Shown: in pieces, positions 25,635-34,190 of the stretch
Layout: every line of letters begins with the position of its first letter
Position numbering within the stretch: the first letter of the stretch is position 1
Source: Salinispirillum sp. LH 10-3-1
GTDB taxonomy: Bacteria; Pseudomonadota; Gammaproteobacteria; Pseudomonadales; Natronospirillaceae
Length of the DNA stretch: 64,000 bases
Direction of reading: 5' to 3'
Assembly (NCBI RefSeq): GCF_030643825.1
Contig: NZ_CP101717.1
Location: 1,302,001-1,366,000 of the forward strand
The notes under the pieces: model-generated
Told to the model about the DNA's origin: nothing
The model's database searches: none
What the model saw: the letters and a program-made list of their open reading frames with translations, nothing else
Position numbers and translations under genes: made by a program

Positions 25635-25758
25635 CTAAAAACTACTGCGCTCGTGCTGGCGGCGTTAAAATCGAATTCAAAATGCTCACCTACAGGAAGT
25701 AGGCTCCGCTTCTGAATTCGATTTTGCCTTGCCAGTCCGTCGCTCGTAACGTTTTTAG
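25635..25758. repeat. Large nested palindromic repeat
   Basis: Four nested inverted repeats share one centre: CTAAAAAC/GTTTTTAG (25635-25642, 25751-25758), CTGGC/GCCAG (25656-25660, 25731-25735), a 13-bp AAAATCGAATTCA arm (25667-25679, 25713-25725) and CCTAC/GTAGG (25689-25693, 25699-25703). The left part, GCGCTC-N3-CTGGCGGCGTTAAAA, recurs at 46238-46260. Confidence 0.75.
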
Positions 25759-25857
25759 CTGCGCCCTAGGCGGCGGATGACGCTTCGCTCTTCTCGTCCT
25801 GCTGTGAAGCGCCGTAGGTATACCCCGAGAGCCTGCTCCCTGGGTACCAGAGAAAGA

Positions 25858-27861
25858 CTAAGCAACCCCCACGCGGCGATACTGCACAAAATTCACCAGC
25901 AGCAACAGCAACATGACCGCCACAGCGGCAATCTCTGCCGTCATCGAGGGGTAAAACACCCCAATTACTGACAACGCCAAAATTGCCCGCATCCACGGCT
26001 TCATCCACGTAAACAAGAATCCCTCAATCGCCGCAGCGAAAGCCACCAACGCCGTGATGATCAAGAACCCATTCCACAGCAATACCGGTAACGGGCCACC
26101 GGTGATGATCTCCGGGTTAAACACCATAAACAACGGAATCAAGTACAACCCCTTGGCGAACTTCCAAGACTGCACACTGGTTTCCATCGTCTTACTGCCC
26201 GCTATCGCCGCCGCCGCAAAGGCGGCGAGTGCCACCGGCGGTGTGACGTTGGAGTCTTGCGAGTACCAGAACACCAGCAGGTGTGCCACCAACAACGGAA
26301 TACCAAATTCATTCGTCAGGGCAGGGCCGACCAATACAATCAGTACGATGTAGCTGGCCGTCACTGGTAAGCCCAAGCCGAGAATCAAGCTGGCGATGAT
26401 GACCAACAGCAGAGCAAGCAAAATATTGCCACCCGAGAAGGCAATCATCATGGATGAGAACTTCAATCCCAACCCGGTCAGACCGACTACGGCAACCACA
26501 ATACCGGCGACACCACAGGCAATACTCACGGCAACGGCATTGCGCGCCCCCAGCTCCAAGCCCTGCATCAAGCGGATAAAGCCCAACTTAATGGCAGCGG
26601 TGACCTCTTTAGCGAGGGCACCGTTTTCTTGGCCGCGCCGAACGGCTAACCACAAGCCGTTCAGTCCAGCTACTACGATGATGCCGCTGACGGCATAGAA
26701 GCCAACCCGCATCGGCGAAAGCCCCATGACCAGCAAGAATACCAGCAGAATCAGTGGGGCGAGGAAGAACCAGCCGCGCATCAATACCTCACGCATCACG
26801 GGCAGTTGGCTTTGTGGCAAGCCGGTCATGCCTTGTTTGATGGCGATGATGTGGACAAAGAGATAAACGGTCGCAAAGTACAGCAGTGCCGGGAAAATAG
26901 AGACCTTAACGATTTCCAAATAAGGCAAGCGGGTGTATTCAGCAATTAAGAAGGCGCCGGCGCCCATCAATGGCGGCATGATTTGCCCACCGGTACTGGA
27001 GGCGGCTTCGATGCCACCGGCTTGTGCCGGTTTGTAACCCAGCTTCTTCATCAGCGGGATGGTGAACGCACCGGTGGTCACCACGTTGGCAATGGAACTA
27101 CCAGAGATCGACCCCATGCTGGCGGACGCCAATACTGCCGCTTTAGCCGGGCCGCCACGTTGACGTCCGGTTGCTGCAAAGGCGACATCGATAAAGAACT
27201 TGCCCGCGCCGGTGACTTCCAACATGGCGCCAAACAACACAAAGATAAAGACAAAGGTCGCGGCCACACCGAGTGGCAGGCCAAAGATGCCTTCTTGGCC
27301 AAGATAGAGCTGCGCCGCGACACGTTCGAGCGAATACCCGCGGTGATTCAAGATACCCGGTAACCACTCACCCAGCCACGGCAAACTGCCACGTGCGCCA
27401 GACAGGGCGTAAATAATTGCCACTGCACCAATGATGGTGAGTCCCAAGCCCACCGCACGGCGGCTGGCCTCTAAAAGGGTAACCGCGGTAATGCAACCGA
27501 CGATGATATCGGTCTCGCTCCAAAACCCGGCTCGGGCGAAGATTTCATCTAGGTTGTACACCAGATAGAAGCCGGAAAAGGCCGCGGCGCCAAAGAAGCC
27601 GAGGTCAATGATCGATCCAATCACGCCACGCGGACGACCAAAGGGCGGAAAAATAAGGAACGCCAGCATCATCACCAAGGCAAGGTGAATGCTGCGTTGA
27701 TAAAAGAGTCCCAGTGGCTGAATACCAGCACTGTAGAGTTGAAACAGAGAAAGGCCAATGCCTAAGATGGTGATGAGCCAAAGGATCGGCTTAGGGCCCT
27801 TGCGTTCAGGGGGTTGCCAAGCAGCTTCCGGCTGGTCTGTCACTACGGATGAGGTGGTCAT
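25858..27861 (-). CDS. TRAP transporter fused permease (DctQM, TAXI type)
   Basis: Inner-membrane permease of a sodium-driven tripartite importer. From the ATG at 27861 it has 667 residues and about 17-18 helices, the small (DctQ) and large (DctM) subunits being fused as usual for TAXI-type systems. Landmarks are the large-subunit segment ASASMGSISGSSIANVVTTGAFTIPLMKKLGY, GGIEAASSTGGQIMPPLMGAGAF and LGLGLPVTASYIVL. A longer frame starts 20 codons upstream without a ribosome site. It lies 100 bases downstream of its binding protein, probably in the same sigma-54 transcript. Confidence 0.93.
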   Translation of the reverse strand: MTTSSVVTDQPEAAWQPPERKGPKPILWLITILGIGLSLFQLYSAGIQPLGLFYQRSIHLALVMMLAFLIFPPFGRPRGVIGSIIDLGFFGAAAFSGFYLVYNLDEIFARAGFWSETDIIVGCITAVTLLEASRRAVGLGLTIIGAVAIIYALSGARGSLPWLGEWLPGILNHRGYSLERVAAQLYLGQEGIFGLPLGVAATFVFIFVLFGAMLEVTGAGKFFIDVAFAATGRQRGGPAKAAVLASASMGSISGSSIANVVTTGAFTIPLMKKLGYKPAQAGGIEAASSTGGQIMPPLMGAGAFLIAEYTRLPYLEIVKVSIFPALLYFATVYLFVHIIAIKQGMTGLPQSQLPVMREVLMRGWFFLAPLILLVFLLVMGLSPMRVGFYAVSGIIVVAGLNGLWLAVRRGQENGALAKEVTAAIKLGFIRLMQGLELGARNAVAVSIACGVAGIVVAVVGLTGLGLKFSSMMIAFSGGNILLALLLVIIASLILGLGLPVTASYIVLIVLVGPALTNEFGIPLLVAHLLVFWYSQDSNVTPPVALAAFAAAAIAGSKTMETSVQSWKFAKGLYLIPLFMVFNPEIITGGPLPVLLWNGFLIITALVAFAAAIEGFLFTWMKPWMRAILALSVIGVFYPSMTAEIAAVAVMLLLLLVNFVQYRRVGVA

Positions 27862-27961
27862 GTTTTTATTATTCCAAAGGCACGAATAGTCTTGAAAACA
27901 ATCGACGTGGAGCCGACCCAAGGGTCGGCTCCCAGAAACACGTCAGTATTTCTTTGGCCTG

Positions 27962-28921
27962 TTACTCGCGCAGGCGATCAGGGATAACCGCCCCAATTTC
28001 TTCGTAGTAACGCAGTGCACCAGGGTGCATTGGAATAGGTGTTGAAGTCAGGCTGAATTCCACCGTGGTGTCATTTGCGGCGGGGTGAATAGCGCGCAGA
28101 TACTCGACTTCTTCGAACAACAGCTTGGTGAGCTGGTACGCTAGCTCCTCCGACATCGCAGGGTTAACTGTCAGTACGTTAGGAATGCTGACTGATTGAG
28201 TCGGGCTGGTAACGCCTTCGTATAAGCCTGCACGGAGCACGTAGGGTGCGAAGACCGGTTCCACCGACTGAGCGTTGCGAATCTGTGTCGTTGTCAGGCT
28301 GACCAGACGAATATCACGCTGTGTTGCCAGGCTCAAAATTGAGCTGGTTGGTGGGCCCACGCTCCAAAAACCGGCATCGATGTCGCCATCACGCAAGGCG
28401 TCGGCTGTCTCGTTGAAATTCAGACGCTGCACACTCATGTCGTCGTAACTTAAGCCGTTAGACTCTAACAACGCCCGAGCATTCAACTCCGTGCCGCTAC
28501 CGGGTGCTCCCACAGAGACACGCTTGCCACGCAAGTCGTCCAATGAAGTAATGCCTGAATTGGCCAGTGTTACGATTTGAACTGCATTGGGATAAATCGA
28601 AGCCAGTGCCACTACGTCCAGTGGGCGGCCATCGAAGCGGCCTGTACCGTTATAAGCCTGAAACACGGTATCAGCCAAAGCAATAGCTAGGTCGGAATCT
28701 TCACGGTGAATCAATCCCATGTTTTCGACCGACGCGCCAGTCACTTCTACCGCGCCGCTGTAGCCTGGAATGTGTTGTCCAATCAGCTCGGCCAGACCCC
28801 CGCCAATCGGGTAGTAAACGCCGCCGGTACCACCGGTAGCAATCGACAGAGTGGTTTGTGCTTGGGCCGTTGAGAAGCCCAGCGCCAGAGTTGCACAGAG
28901 TGCTACGCTTAATTTGCGCAT
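27962..28921 (-). CDS. TAXI-family TRAP substrate-binding protein
   Basis: Periplasmic receptor of 319 residues. The signal peptide MRKLSVALCATLALGFSTAQA is cut after AQA; the mature protein begins QTTLSIATGGTGGVYYPIGG, the TAXI hallmark, followed by VEVTGASVENM and GKRVSVGAPGSGTELNARALL. TAXI receptors bind glutamate, glutamine, alpha-ketoglutarate and other anions; the ligand here is not readable. A sigma-54 promoter lies 84 bases upstream. Confidence 0.93.
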   Translation of the reverse strand: MRKLSVALCATLALGFSTAQAQTTLSIATGGTGGVYYPIGGGLAELIGQHIPGYSGAVEVTGASVENMGLIHREDSDLAIALADTVFQAYNGTGRFDGRPLDVVALASIYPNAVQIVTLANSGITSLDDLRGKRVSVGAPGSGTELNARALLESNGLSYDDMSVQRLNFNETADALRDGDIDAGFWSVGPPTSSILSLATQRDIRLVSLTTTQIRNAQSVEPVFAPYVLRAGLYEGVTSPTQSVSIPNVLTVNPAMSEELAYQLTKLLFEEVEYLRAIHPAANDTTVEFSLTSTPIPMHPGALRYYEEIGAVIPDRLRE

Positions 28922-29004
28922 GTGTAGTCTCCATTGTGTTGTTGTTTTTGTTGTATCGAAGTTGCTGTGCCCAACGGGCGATCAGTAACGTCCACTATCA
29001 ATAG

Positions 29005-29020
29005 AGCAAGGGTTATGCCA
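29005..29020 (-). promoter_or_regulatory. Sigma-54 promoter of the TRAP operon
   Basis: The minus strand reads TGGCATAACCCTTGCT, with GG at -24 and GC at -12 in the exact spacing of the RpoN consensus TGGCAC-N5-TTGCT. Transcription would run left into the TAXI receptor and permease. The adjacent NtrC-type regulator has the GAFTGA motif needed for sigma-54. Confidence 0.85.
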
Positions 29021-29071
29021 CAACCGCAACCTCAGGAACCATGCGGCTTTCGGTGGCGGCCAAGCCTCTAG

Positions 29072-29124
29072 TAAGCAAAAAATAGCCTATTGGCGCTGAA
29101 ATGATAAGCAAAAAACAGCCTATT
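29072..29124. promoter_or_regulatory. Duplicated upstream activating sites
   Basis: Two 20-base direct repeats, TAAGCAAAAAATAGCCTATT (29072-29091) and the same with one T-to-C change (29105-29124), start 33 bases apart, about three helical turns. They lie 50-105 bases upstream of the sigma-54 promoter, where enhancer proteins bind. The right half of copy one, AATAGCCTATT, is palindromic. Confidence 0.7.
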
Positions 29125-29180
29125 TGAGCATCTAAAACACTTCTTTTTACAGAGCCCGAAGTAGCAAATTGTGCGGTGTT

Positions 29181-30545
29181 TTAAATAAAGTCCTCGCGGC
29201 GCAAACCGTACTTCTGCATTTTCTGGTTTAGGGTCCGTCGTGGTAGGTCCAGTACTTCCATCACCTCCTTGATGGAGCCCTTGTGGTGCGCCAGTTCGGC
29301 GCTCAGTAGAGCCTTTTCTACCTGCTCTAACCGGGCACTGAGCGACCCTTCTTCGCTCGTTGGGGCGGTCCGGTTGGTGGAGCCCAGTTGCAGCAGCTCC
29401 TGCACCGAGATGTCATTGAAGCTGTGTGTCAGCAGGTAGCGCTCAGCAGTATGCTTAAGCTCTCGCACATTGCCGGGCCAGTCATGCAGTTCCAGAGCGA
29501 CCAAATCTTCGTAGCTCAGTTCCGGCATGTCGACTTGATTGTTGTTGCTGGCCTCGCGCAAGAAATGGCCAAACAATAAGGGAATATCACCGGGCCGCTC
29601 GCGTAAAGGCGGCAGATGAATGTCGGCGACCATCAGGCGGTAGTAGAGGTCTTCGCGGAAGTGGCCGGCATTGGCTGCCTGCCTTAAATCTTCTTTGGTG
29701 GCCGATACGATGCGTACATTCAGCGGAATGCTCTGGCGTGAGCCAACACGGGTGACTTCGCGCTCTTGCAGCACGCGCAACAGTTTGATCTGGAATGCCA
29801 TCGGCATGCTTTCAATTTCATCCAGAAAGAGGGTGCCGCCATTAGCGGCTTCGAAGATCCCCGGCTGTTGTTTAATGGCACCGGTAAAGGCGCCGGCCTC
29901 ATGACCAAAAAGCTCACTTTCGAGAAGGTTTTCCGGAATGGCCGCCACATTAATGGCCACAAAGGGATGGTCACGCCGAATACTCAGGTCGTGTAGGCTC
30001 CGTGCCACCAGCTCCTTACCTGTACCTGTTTCACCGGAAATGATCACATCGGCATTTACGCGCGCCAGCGACTGAATGTGCTGGCGCAGAGTGTGCAGCG
30101 TATCGGACTGGCCAATAATAATGTGCTCCAAGGCCGACTGATCATCGTTCTGCGGCCTATGTGGCGCCGTTGCCAAGGACACTTGGCGCTGTTCGCAGGC
30201 GCGCCGCACCATGTCGACCAGGCGCTCCGGGTTGTAGGGCTTTTCTAAAAAGTCGTAGGCCCCCAGCTTCATGGCCTCAACCGCCTGCGCTATACCGCCA
30301 TGGCCGGTGATCAATATTACCGGAATGTTGCGGTCGGTGGCTTTGAGTAGGCTCATGCCATCCATCTCGGGCATGCGAATGTCGCTGATGACCACGCCAT
30401 TGAAGTCCGCGGTCAGCATTGCCATCGCTTGCCGCGCGCTGGCAAAGGGATGCACCTCAATGTCGGCAAGATTTAGCCATTGGGCCAGTGACTCAAGGGC
30501 TGCGGGATCATCGTCGATGATCACGGCCGACAGCGTATTGTTCAT
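29181..30545 (-). CDS. dctD: DctD-like sigma-54 response regulator
   Basis: Enhancer-binding regulator of 454 residues. It has a receiver domain with DDD at 11-13, phosphate acceptor D55 and K102; an AAA+ domain with Walker A GETGTGKE (171-178), the sigma-54 contact loop GAFTGA (218-223) and Walker B GGTLFLDEIE; and a C-terminal Fis-type HTH (IKEVMEVLDLPRRTLNQKMQKYGL). Start overlaps the kinase stop by 4 bases, so the two are co-translated. It should be phosphorylated by the kinase and activate the TRAP operon from the repeats at 29072-29124. Rhizobial DctD controls C4-dicarboxylate uptake, so the symbol marks the family, not the ligand. Confidence 0.9.
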   Translation of the reverse strand: MNNTLSAVIIDDDPAALESLAQWLNLADIEVHPFASARQAMAMLTADFNGVVISDIRMPEMDGMSLLKATDRNIPVILITGHGGIAQAVEAMKLGAYDFLEKPYNPERLVDMVRRACEQRQVSLATAPHRPQNDDQSALEHIIIGQSDTLHTLRQHIQSLARVNADVIISGETGTGKELVARSLHDLSIRRDHPFVAINVAAIPENLLESELFGHEAGAFTGAIKQQPGIFEAANGGTLFLDEIESMPMAFQIKLLRVLQEREVTRVGSRQSIPLNVRIVSATKEDLRQAANAGHFREDLYYRLMVADIHLPPLRERPGDIPLLFGHFLREASNNNQVDMPELSYEDLVALELHDWPGNVRELKHTAERYLLTHSFNDISVQELLQLGSTNRTAPTSEEGSLSARLEQVEKALLSAELAHHKGSIKEVMEVLDLPRRTLNQKMQKYGLRREDFI

Positions 30546-32350
30546 GCGGGCTCCTCTGCGGGTTCTGAAACGACGGCTTGAAAGGTCAGCGAGAAGGTTG
30601 TGCCGGAGCCGGGTTCACTTTGCACGGTCAATTCGGCACCCATATCGTGGGCCAGACTGTAGCTGATTGCGAGCCCTAAGCCCATGCCGTCGCCCACCGA
30701 CTTGGTGGTAAAGAAGGGTTCAAAGACCTTAGTTTGTAACTCGCGATCCATACCGGGGCCGTTGTCGTGAATGGAAAGGCAGGCGCTGGATTTTCCCGTC
30801 ATCGCGAGCTGAACGCGAATGAGAGGGTTTGGGTGTCCGGCCAGTGCGTCCACCGCATTGCCCATCAAGTTAACCAGAATCTGCTCCAGCATCATGGTGT
30901 TGGCTAAGACCCAGCGTTCGGTTCCCAAGTCTATGTGACACTCAATGCCTTCCGCTTCCAAGCGTGGCTGCATTACGTCCAGCGCATAGCGCACTGGTGA
31001 GTGCAGCGACGCATGACCACTGCCGGTGTTACGCTTGCCGGCGAAGATGCGCAGCTGGCGCGACAGGGCGGATAGGCGCTCGGTTAAGGCATCCATTTTT
31101 TCAATGTTCTGTTTCACCGTGTCCGTTTTGCCGCGCTCCAACAACAGACGACTACTGGCGGTGTAGTTGCGCAGAGCGGTAATGGGTTGGTTGATTTCAT
31201 GCGCAATGGCCGACGACATACGCCCCAAAGCCGCCAGTTTTTGATTTTGCGCCAAGGCGTTCTGCGCTTCGCGCAGGTCTCGAGTGCGTTCCTCAACACG
31301 ATGCTCCAACACTTCATTGGCTTGCTCCAGAGCGCGCTGAGCTTCATGGCGTCTATGCCGCTCGCGGTAATAGAGCAGCGCACCAGCAAAGGCCGCCATG
31401 CACAGCAACAGCAGCCCCTGCTTGATGCGTACCTGTTGGCGAATGTCGGCCATGGGCAGCCTTAGGTGCATGTCCCATGGGTAGCCGTTAATGGCGGAAG
31501 AAAAGGCCATCTGTTCGCCGACGTCTCCCAGATCAAATGCTGCCCATTGCGGCGTATTCCAATCGGGTAAACGCGACAATTCGGTAACCGGCGTCATGCC
31601 GTATTGACGCGTACTGGCCAGTAGGTCGAGGTGCGTTTCCGACAAAGGCCTGGTCGCTTTGTAGTGCCAACGTTCAGACGACGAGAGGAAAATAATGCCC
31701 TCGCGATCCGTTACCCAGACAGAATCGCCGGACTCCATCCAGCTGTGTTCCAACGGTCGCAAGTCAATTTTTACCACAATCACGCCCAGAATATCGTTGG
31801 CGGCATTGCGCACGGGGGCCGAGAGGAACAAGCCTGGCTCGCCGGACGTTGCCCCTACAGCAAAGTAGAAGCCTTGTTGACCACTGATGGCGGATAAGAA
31901 ATAAGGGCGGAAACCGTAGTTGCTGCCAACGAAACTGTGCACCGTATCAAAGTTGCTGGACCAAAACGTCATGCCGTCGGGTGCCATCAGAAAGATTTCA
32001 TCCGATTGGGCCTCCGCATTGATACTTTGCAGCAGCTCGGATATGTATTGCACCGCACCATCACCGGGCTCGTATTGCGTGCCTTCCGCCAGCGCGTGTT
32101 CGATCCGTGGATCTGACGCCAATATGCGTGGCAAATAGTGATGGCGATTAATGGTGGCTTGCAATGATGTTTTGTAGGCGCCCATGCGCTGCACCGACCG
32201 ATCAGCCGTACGATTCACTTCCAGTGACATCAGCAGGTGATTGGTCATCGCCAGCAGCACCAGAGCCACCAAAAAACCCAACGCCAACAGGCGTGGCAGA
32301 TGTCGATAACCCAGAGGGGTGCCGAATTTCGAAGCGAGTAACGAAGTCAT
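30542..32350 (-). CDS. dctB: DctB-like sensor histidine kinase
   Basis: Membrane sensor of 602 residues: a helix at about 21-41, a periplasmic dCache-type sensing region (about 42-305), a second helix at 311-327, a coiled-coil linker (HEAQRALEQANEVLEHRVEERTRDLREAQNAL), then the histidine kinase with H384 in AIAHEINQPITALRNY, N-box ILVNLMGNAVDALAG, and G-boxes DNGPGM and GMGLGLAIS. This is the DctB architecture. It presumably senses the substrate of the TAXI transporter in the periplasm. Its start faces the left repeat of the defence island, 53 bases away. Confidence 0.9.
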   Translation of the reverse strand: MTSLLASKFGTPLGYRHLPRLLALGFLVALVLLAMTNHLLMSLEVNRTADRSVQRMGAYKTSLQATINRHHYLPRILASDPRIEHALAEGTQYEPGDGAVQYISELLQSINAEAQSDEIFLMAPDGMTFWSSNFDTVHSFVGSNYGFRPYFLSAISGQQGFYFAVGATSGEPGLFLSAPVRNAANDILGVIVVKIDLRPLEHSWMESGDSVWVTDREGIIFLSSSERWHYKATRPLSETHLDLLASTRQYGMTPVTELSRLPDWNTPQWAAFDLGDVGEQMAFSSAINGYPWDMHLRLPMADIRQQVRIKQGLLLLCMAAFAGALLYYRERHRRHEAQRALEQANEVLEHRVEERTRDLREAQNALAQNQKLAALGRMSSAIAHEINQPITALRNYTASSRLLLERGKTDTVKQNIEKMDALTERLSALSRQLRIFAGKRNTGSGHASLHSPVRYALDVMQPRLEAEGIECHIDLGTERWVLANTMMLEQILVNLMGNAVDALAGHPNPLIRVQLAMTGKSSACLSIHDNGPGMDRELQTKVFEPFFTTKSVGDGMGLGLAISYSLAHDMGAELTVQSEPGSGTTFSLTFQAVVSEPAEEPA

Positions 32351-32402
32351 GGCGGGCTCTGTTATTGTTGTGAGTTAGGCTTGCGCCAGCAACATTATCT
32401 GC

Positions 32403-32440
32403 TATCGATACCCGTGCAGCAATGCCAACACCCCGAACAG
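32403..32440. repeat. Left 38-bp direct repeat of the defence island (attL-like)
   Basis: Identical over 38 bases to 42453-42490. It begins TATCGATACCCGTGCAG and ends CAACACCCCGAACAG. It is a displaced copy of the last 12 codons plus two bases of the stop codon of the GDT1-family gene at 42452-43015. The flanks differ on both sides. Confidence 0.9.
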
Positions 32441-32618
32441 TCTGAACTCCACAGCAATTTGTTTCGACTTCGCGTTGTTCTAAACAAGCTTATATAAGGC
32501 GATGCGTTGCTAGCCTGTTGATTCTAAATGCGTTAAGTTAGTTTGATTCTCCATGTTGCCCTCACCGGGCATGAATACAATGCGTGCGTGATGCACGACA
32601 TACGGACATACCTAAACC

Positions 32619-34190
32619 ATGCTACAAGACATCAAGAAAACCCTGTGGGCCACCGCCGATAAACTGCGTGCCAACGTCGATGCCGCCGAGTACAAGCACA
32701 TTGTACTGGGGCTGATTTTCTTAAAATTTATCTCTGACTCATTCGCCGGCCGCCGGGCAGAATTGCTTAAGCGTTTAAAAGACCCAAAAGACGAGCTGTA
32801 TTTTGCCGATGCCAGCGAAGATGATTTAGCGGCAGAGCTGGAAGACCGCGACTATTTTAAAATGGCCAATGTGTTTTGGGTGCCGGAAGGTGCGCGCTGG
32901 GAAGCCCTGCGCGCTAATGCCAAGCAGGCCGATATTGGCAAGCGCATTGATGATGCCTTAGCCGTGATCGAGCTCGAAAACCCTACCTTAAAAGGCATTT
33001 TAGATAAACGCTACGCCCGTGCGCCGCTGCCCGATGGCAAGTTGGGTGAGCTGGTGGATGTGATCTCCACCATTGGTTTTGGTGAAGACCAAAGCAAAGC
33101 GCGCGATATTTTGGGCCAGGTATACGAGTACTTTTTAGGCCAGTTTGCCAGTGCCGAGGGTAAAAAGGGCGGCCAGTTCTACACGCCGCAGTCTATCGTT
33201 AATACCTTAGTAGCGGTGCTCGACCCACACCAGGGCAAGGTTTACGACCCCTGCTGTGGCAGTGGCGGCATGTTTGTGCAATCTGAGAAGTTTATTGAAG
33301 CCCACGGCGGCAAGCTGGGCGATGTGTCTATTTACGGCCAGGAGTCTAACCCGACCACTTGGCGCTTAGCGGCAATGAACCTGGCCATTCGCGGTATCGA
33401 TTTTAATTTAGGCCGCGAGCCTGCTGATACCTTTATTAAAAACCAGCACAGCGATTTACGCGCCGATTATATTCTGGCTAACCCGCCGTTTAATATCAGC
33501 GATTGGTGGCACGGCAGTTTGGAAGGCGACCCGCGCTGGGTCTATGGCACACCGCCACAGGGTAATGCCAACTACGCCTGGTTGCAGCACATGCTGTATC
33601 ACCTAAAACCCAATGGTCGCGCCGGCATTGTGCTGGCTAATGGTTCGATGAGTTCCAGCCAAAATAGCGAAGGCGAGATCCGCCGCGCCATGGTCGATGC
33701 CGATGTGGTGGAGGTGATGGTCGCGCTACCGGGCCAGCTGTTCTTTAACACCCAAATACCAGCCTGTTTGTGGTTTTTAACCAAGCAAAAGCAGCAGCGT
33801 AAAGGCGAAGTATTGTTTATTGATGCACGTAAACTCGGCAAGATGATCAGCCGCGTGCAAACCGAACTTGATCAAGCCGCCATTGATCGCATTGCCAATA
33901 CCGTAAAAGCCTGGCGCGGTGATGACTTATCCAACGTCGAAGGCTTTGAGCAGGGTTACACCGATATTCCCGGCTTTTGCCGCAGCGTGCCGCTTTCTGA
34001 GATTGCCGAACACGGCCATGTACTCACACCAGGGCGTTATGTTGGCGCGGAAGCAGTGGAAGATTGCGACGAAGCCTTTGCCGACAAGATGACTGTGCTT
34101 ACCGAAAAGCTTGGCGAGCAAATGGCCAAAGGCGCAGAGTTGGACCAGTTAATCCGCCAGAAGCTGGGAGGGCTGGGGTATGAGTTCTGA
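32619..34190 (+). CDS. hsdM: Type I restriction-modification methyltransferase HsdM
   Basis: N6-adenine methyltransferase subunit of a type I system, 523 residues. It has an N-terminal HsdM_N helical domain (about 5-140), SAM-binding DPCCGSGG (210-217) and the catalytic NPPF (288-291). Size (EcoR124I HsdM about 520) fits the type IC group. It acts with HsdS to methylate and with HsdR to cut. Its last 11 bases overlap hsdS. First gene of the island; 178 bases separate it from the left repeat, with no clear promoter found. Confidence 0.96.
   Translation: MLQDIKKTLWATADKLRANVDAAEYKHIVLGLIFLKFISDSFAGRRAELLKRLKDPKDELYFADASEDDLAAELEDRDYFKMANVFWVPEGARWEALRANAKQADIGKRIDDALAVIELENPTLKGILDKRYARAPLPDGKLGELVDVISTIGFGEDQSKARDILGQVYEYFLGQFASAEGKKGGQFYTPQSIVNTLVAVLDPHQGKVYDPCCGSGGMFVQSEKFIEAHGGKLGDVSIYGQESNPTTWRLAAMNLAIRGIDFNLGREPADTFIKNQHSDLRADYILANPPFNISDWWHGSLEGDPRWVYGTPPQGNANYAWLQHMLYHLKPNGRAGIVLANGSMSSSQNSEGEIRRAMVDADVVEVMVALPGQLFFNTQIPACLWFLTKQKQQRKGEVLFIDARKLGKMISRVQTELDQAAIDRIANTVKAWRGDDLSNVEGFEQGYTDIPGFCRSVPLSEIAEHGHVLTPGRYVGAEAVEDCDEAFADKMTVLTEKLGEQMAKGAELDQLIRQKLGGLGYEF

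Larger units (their letters stand above)
28922..29180. other. Regulatory region of the TRAP locus
   Basis: 259 bases between the TRAP receptor start and the dctD stop. It contains the sigma-54 promoter at 29005-29020 and the duplicated upstream sites at 29072-29124; no gene is seen. Confidence 0.7.

Noticed and set aside
25230-25702. Several open frames of 80-154 codons on both strands over and behind tRNA-Ser
   Set aside because: They translate the tRNA and its repeats; these are known sources of false proteins.
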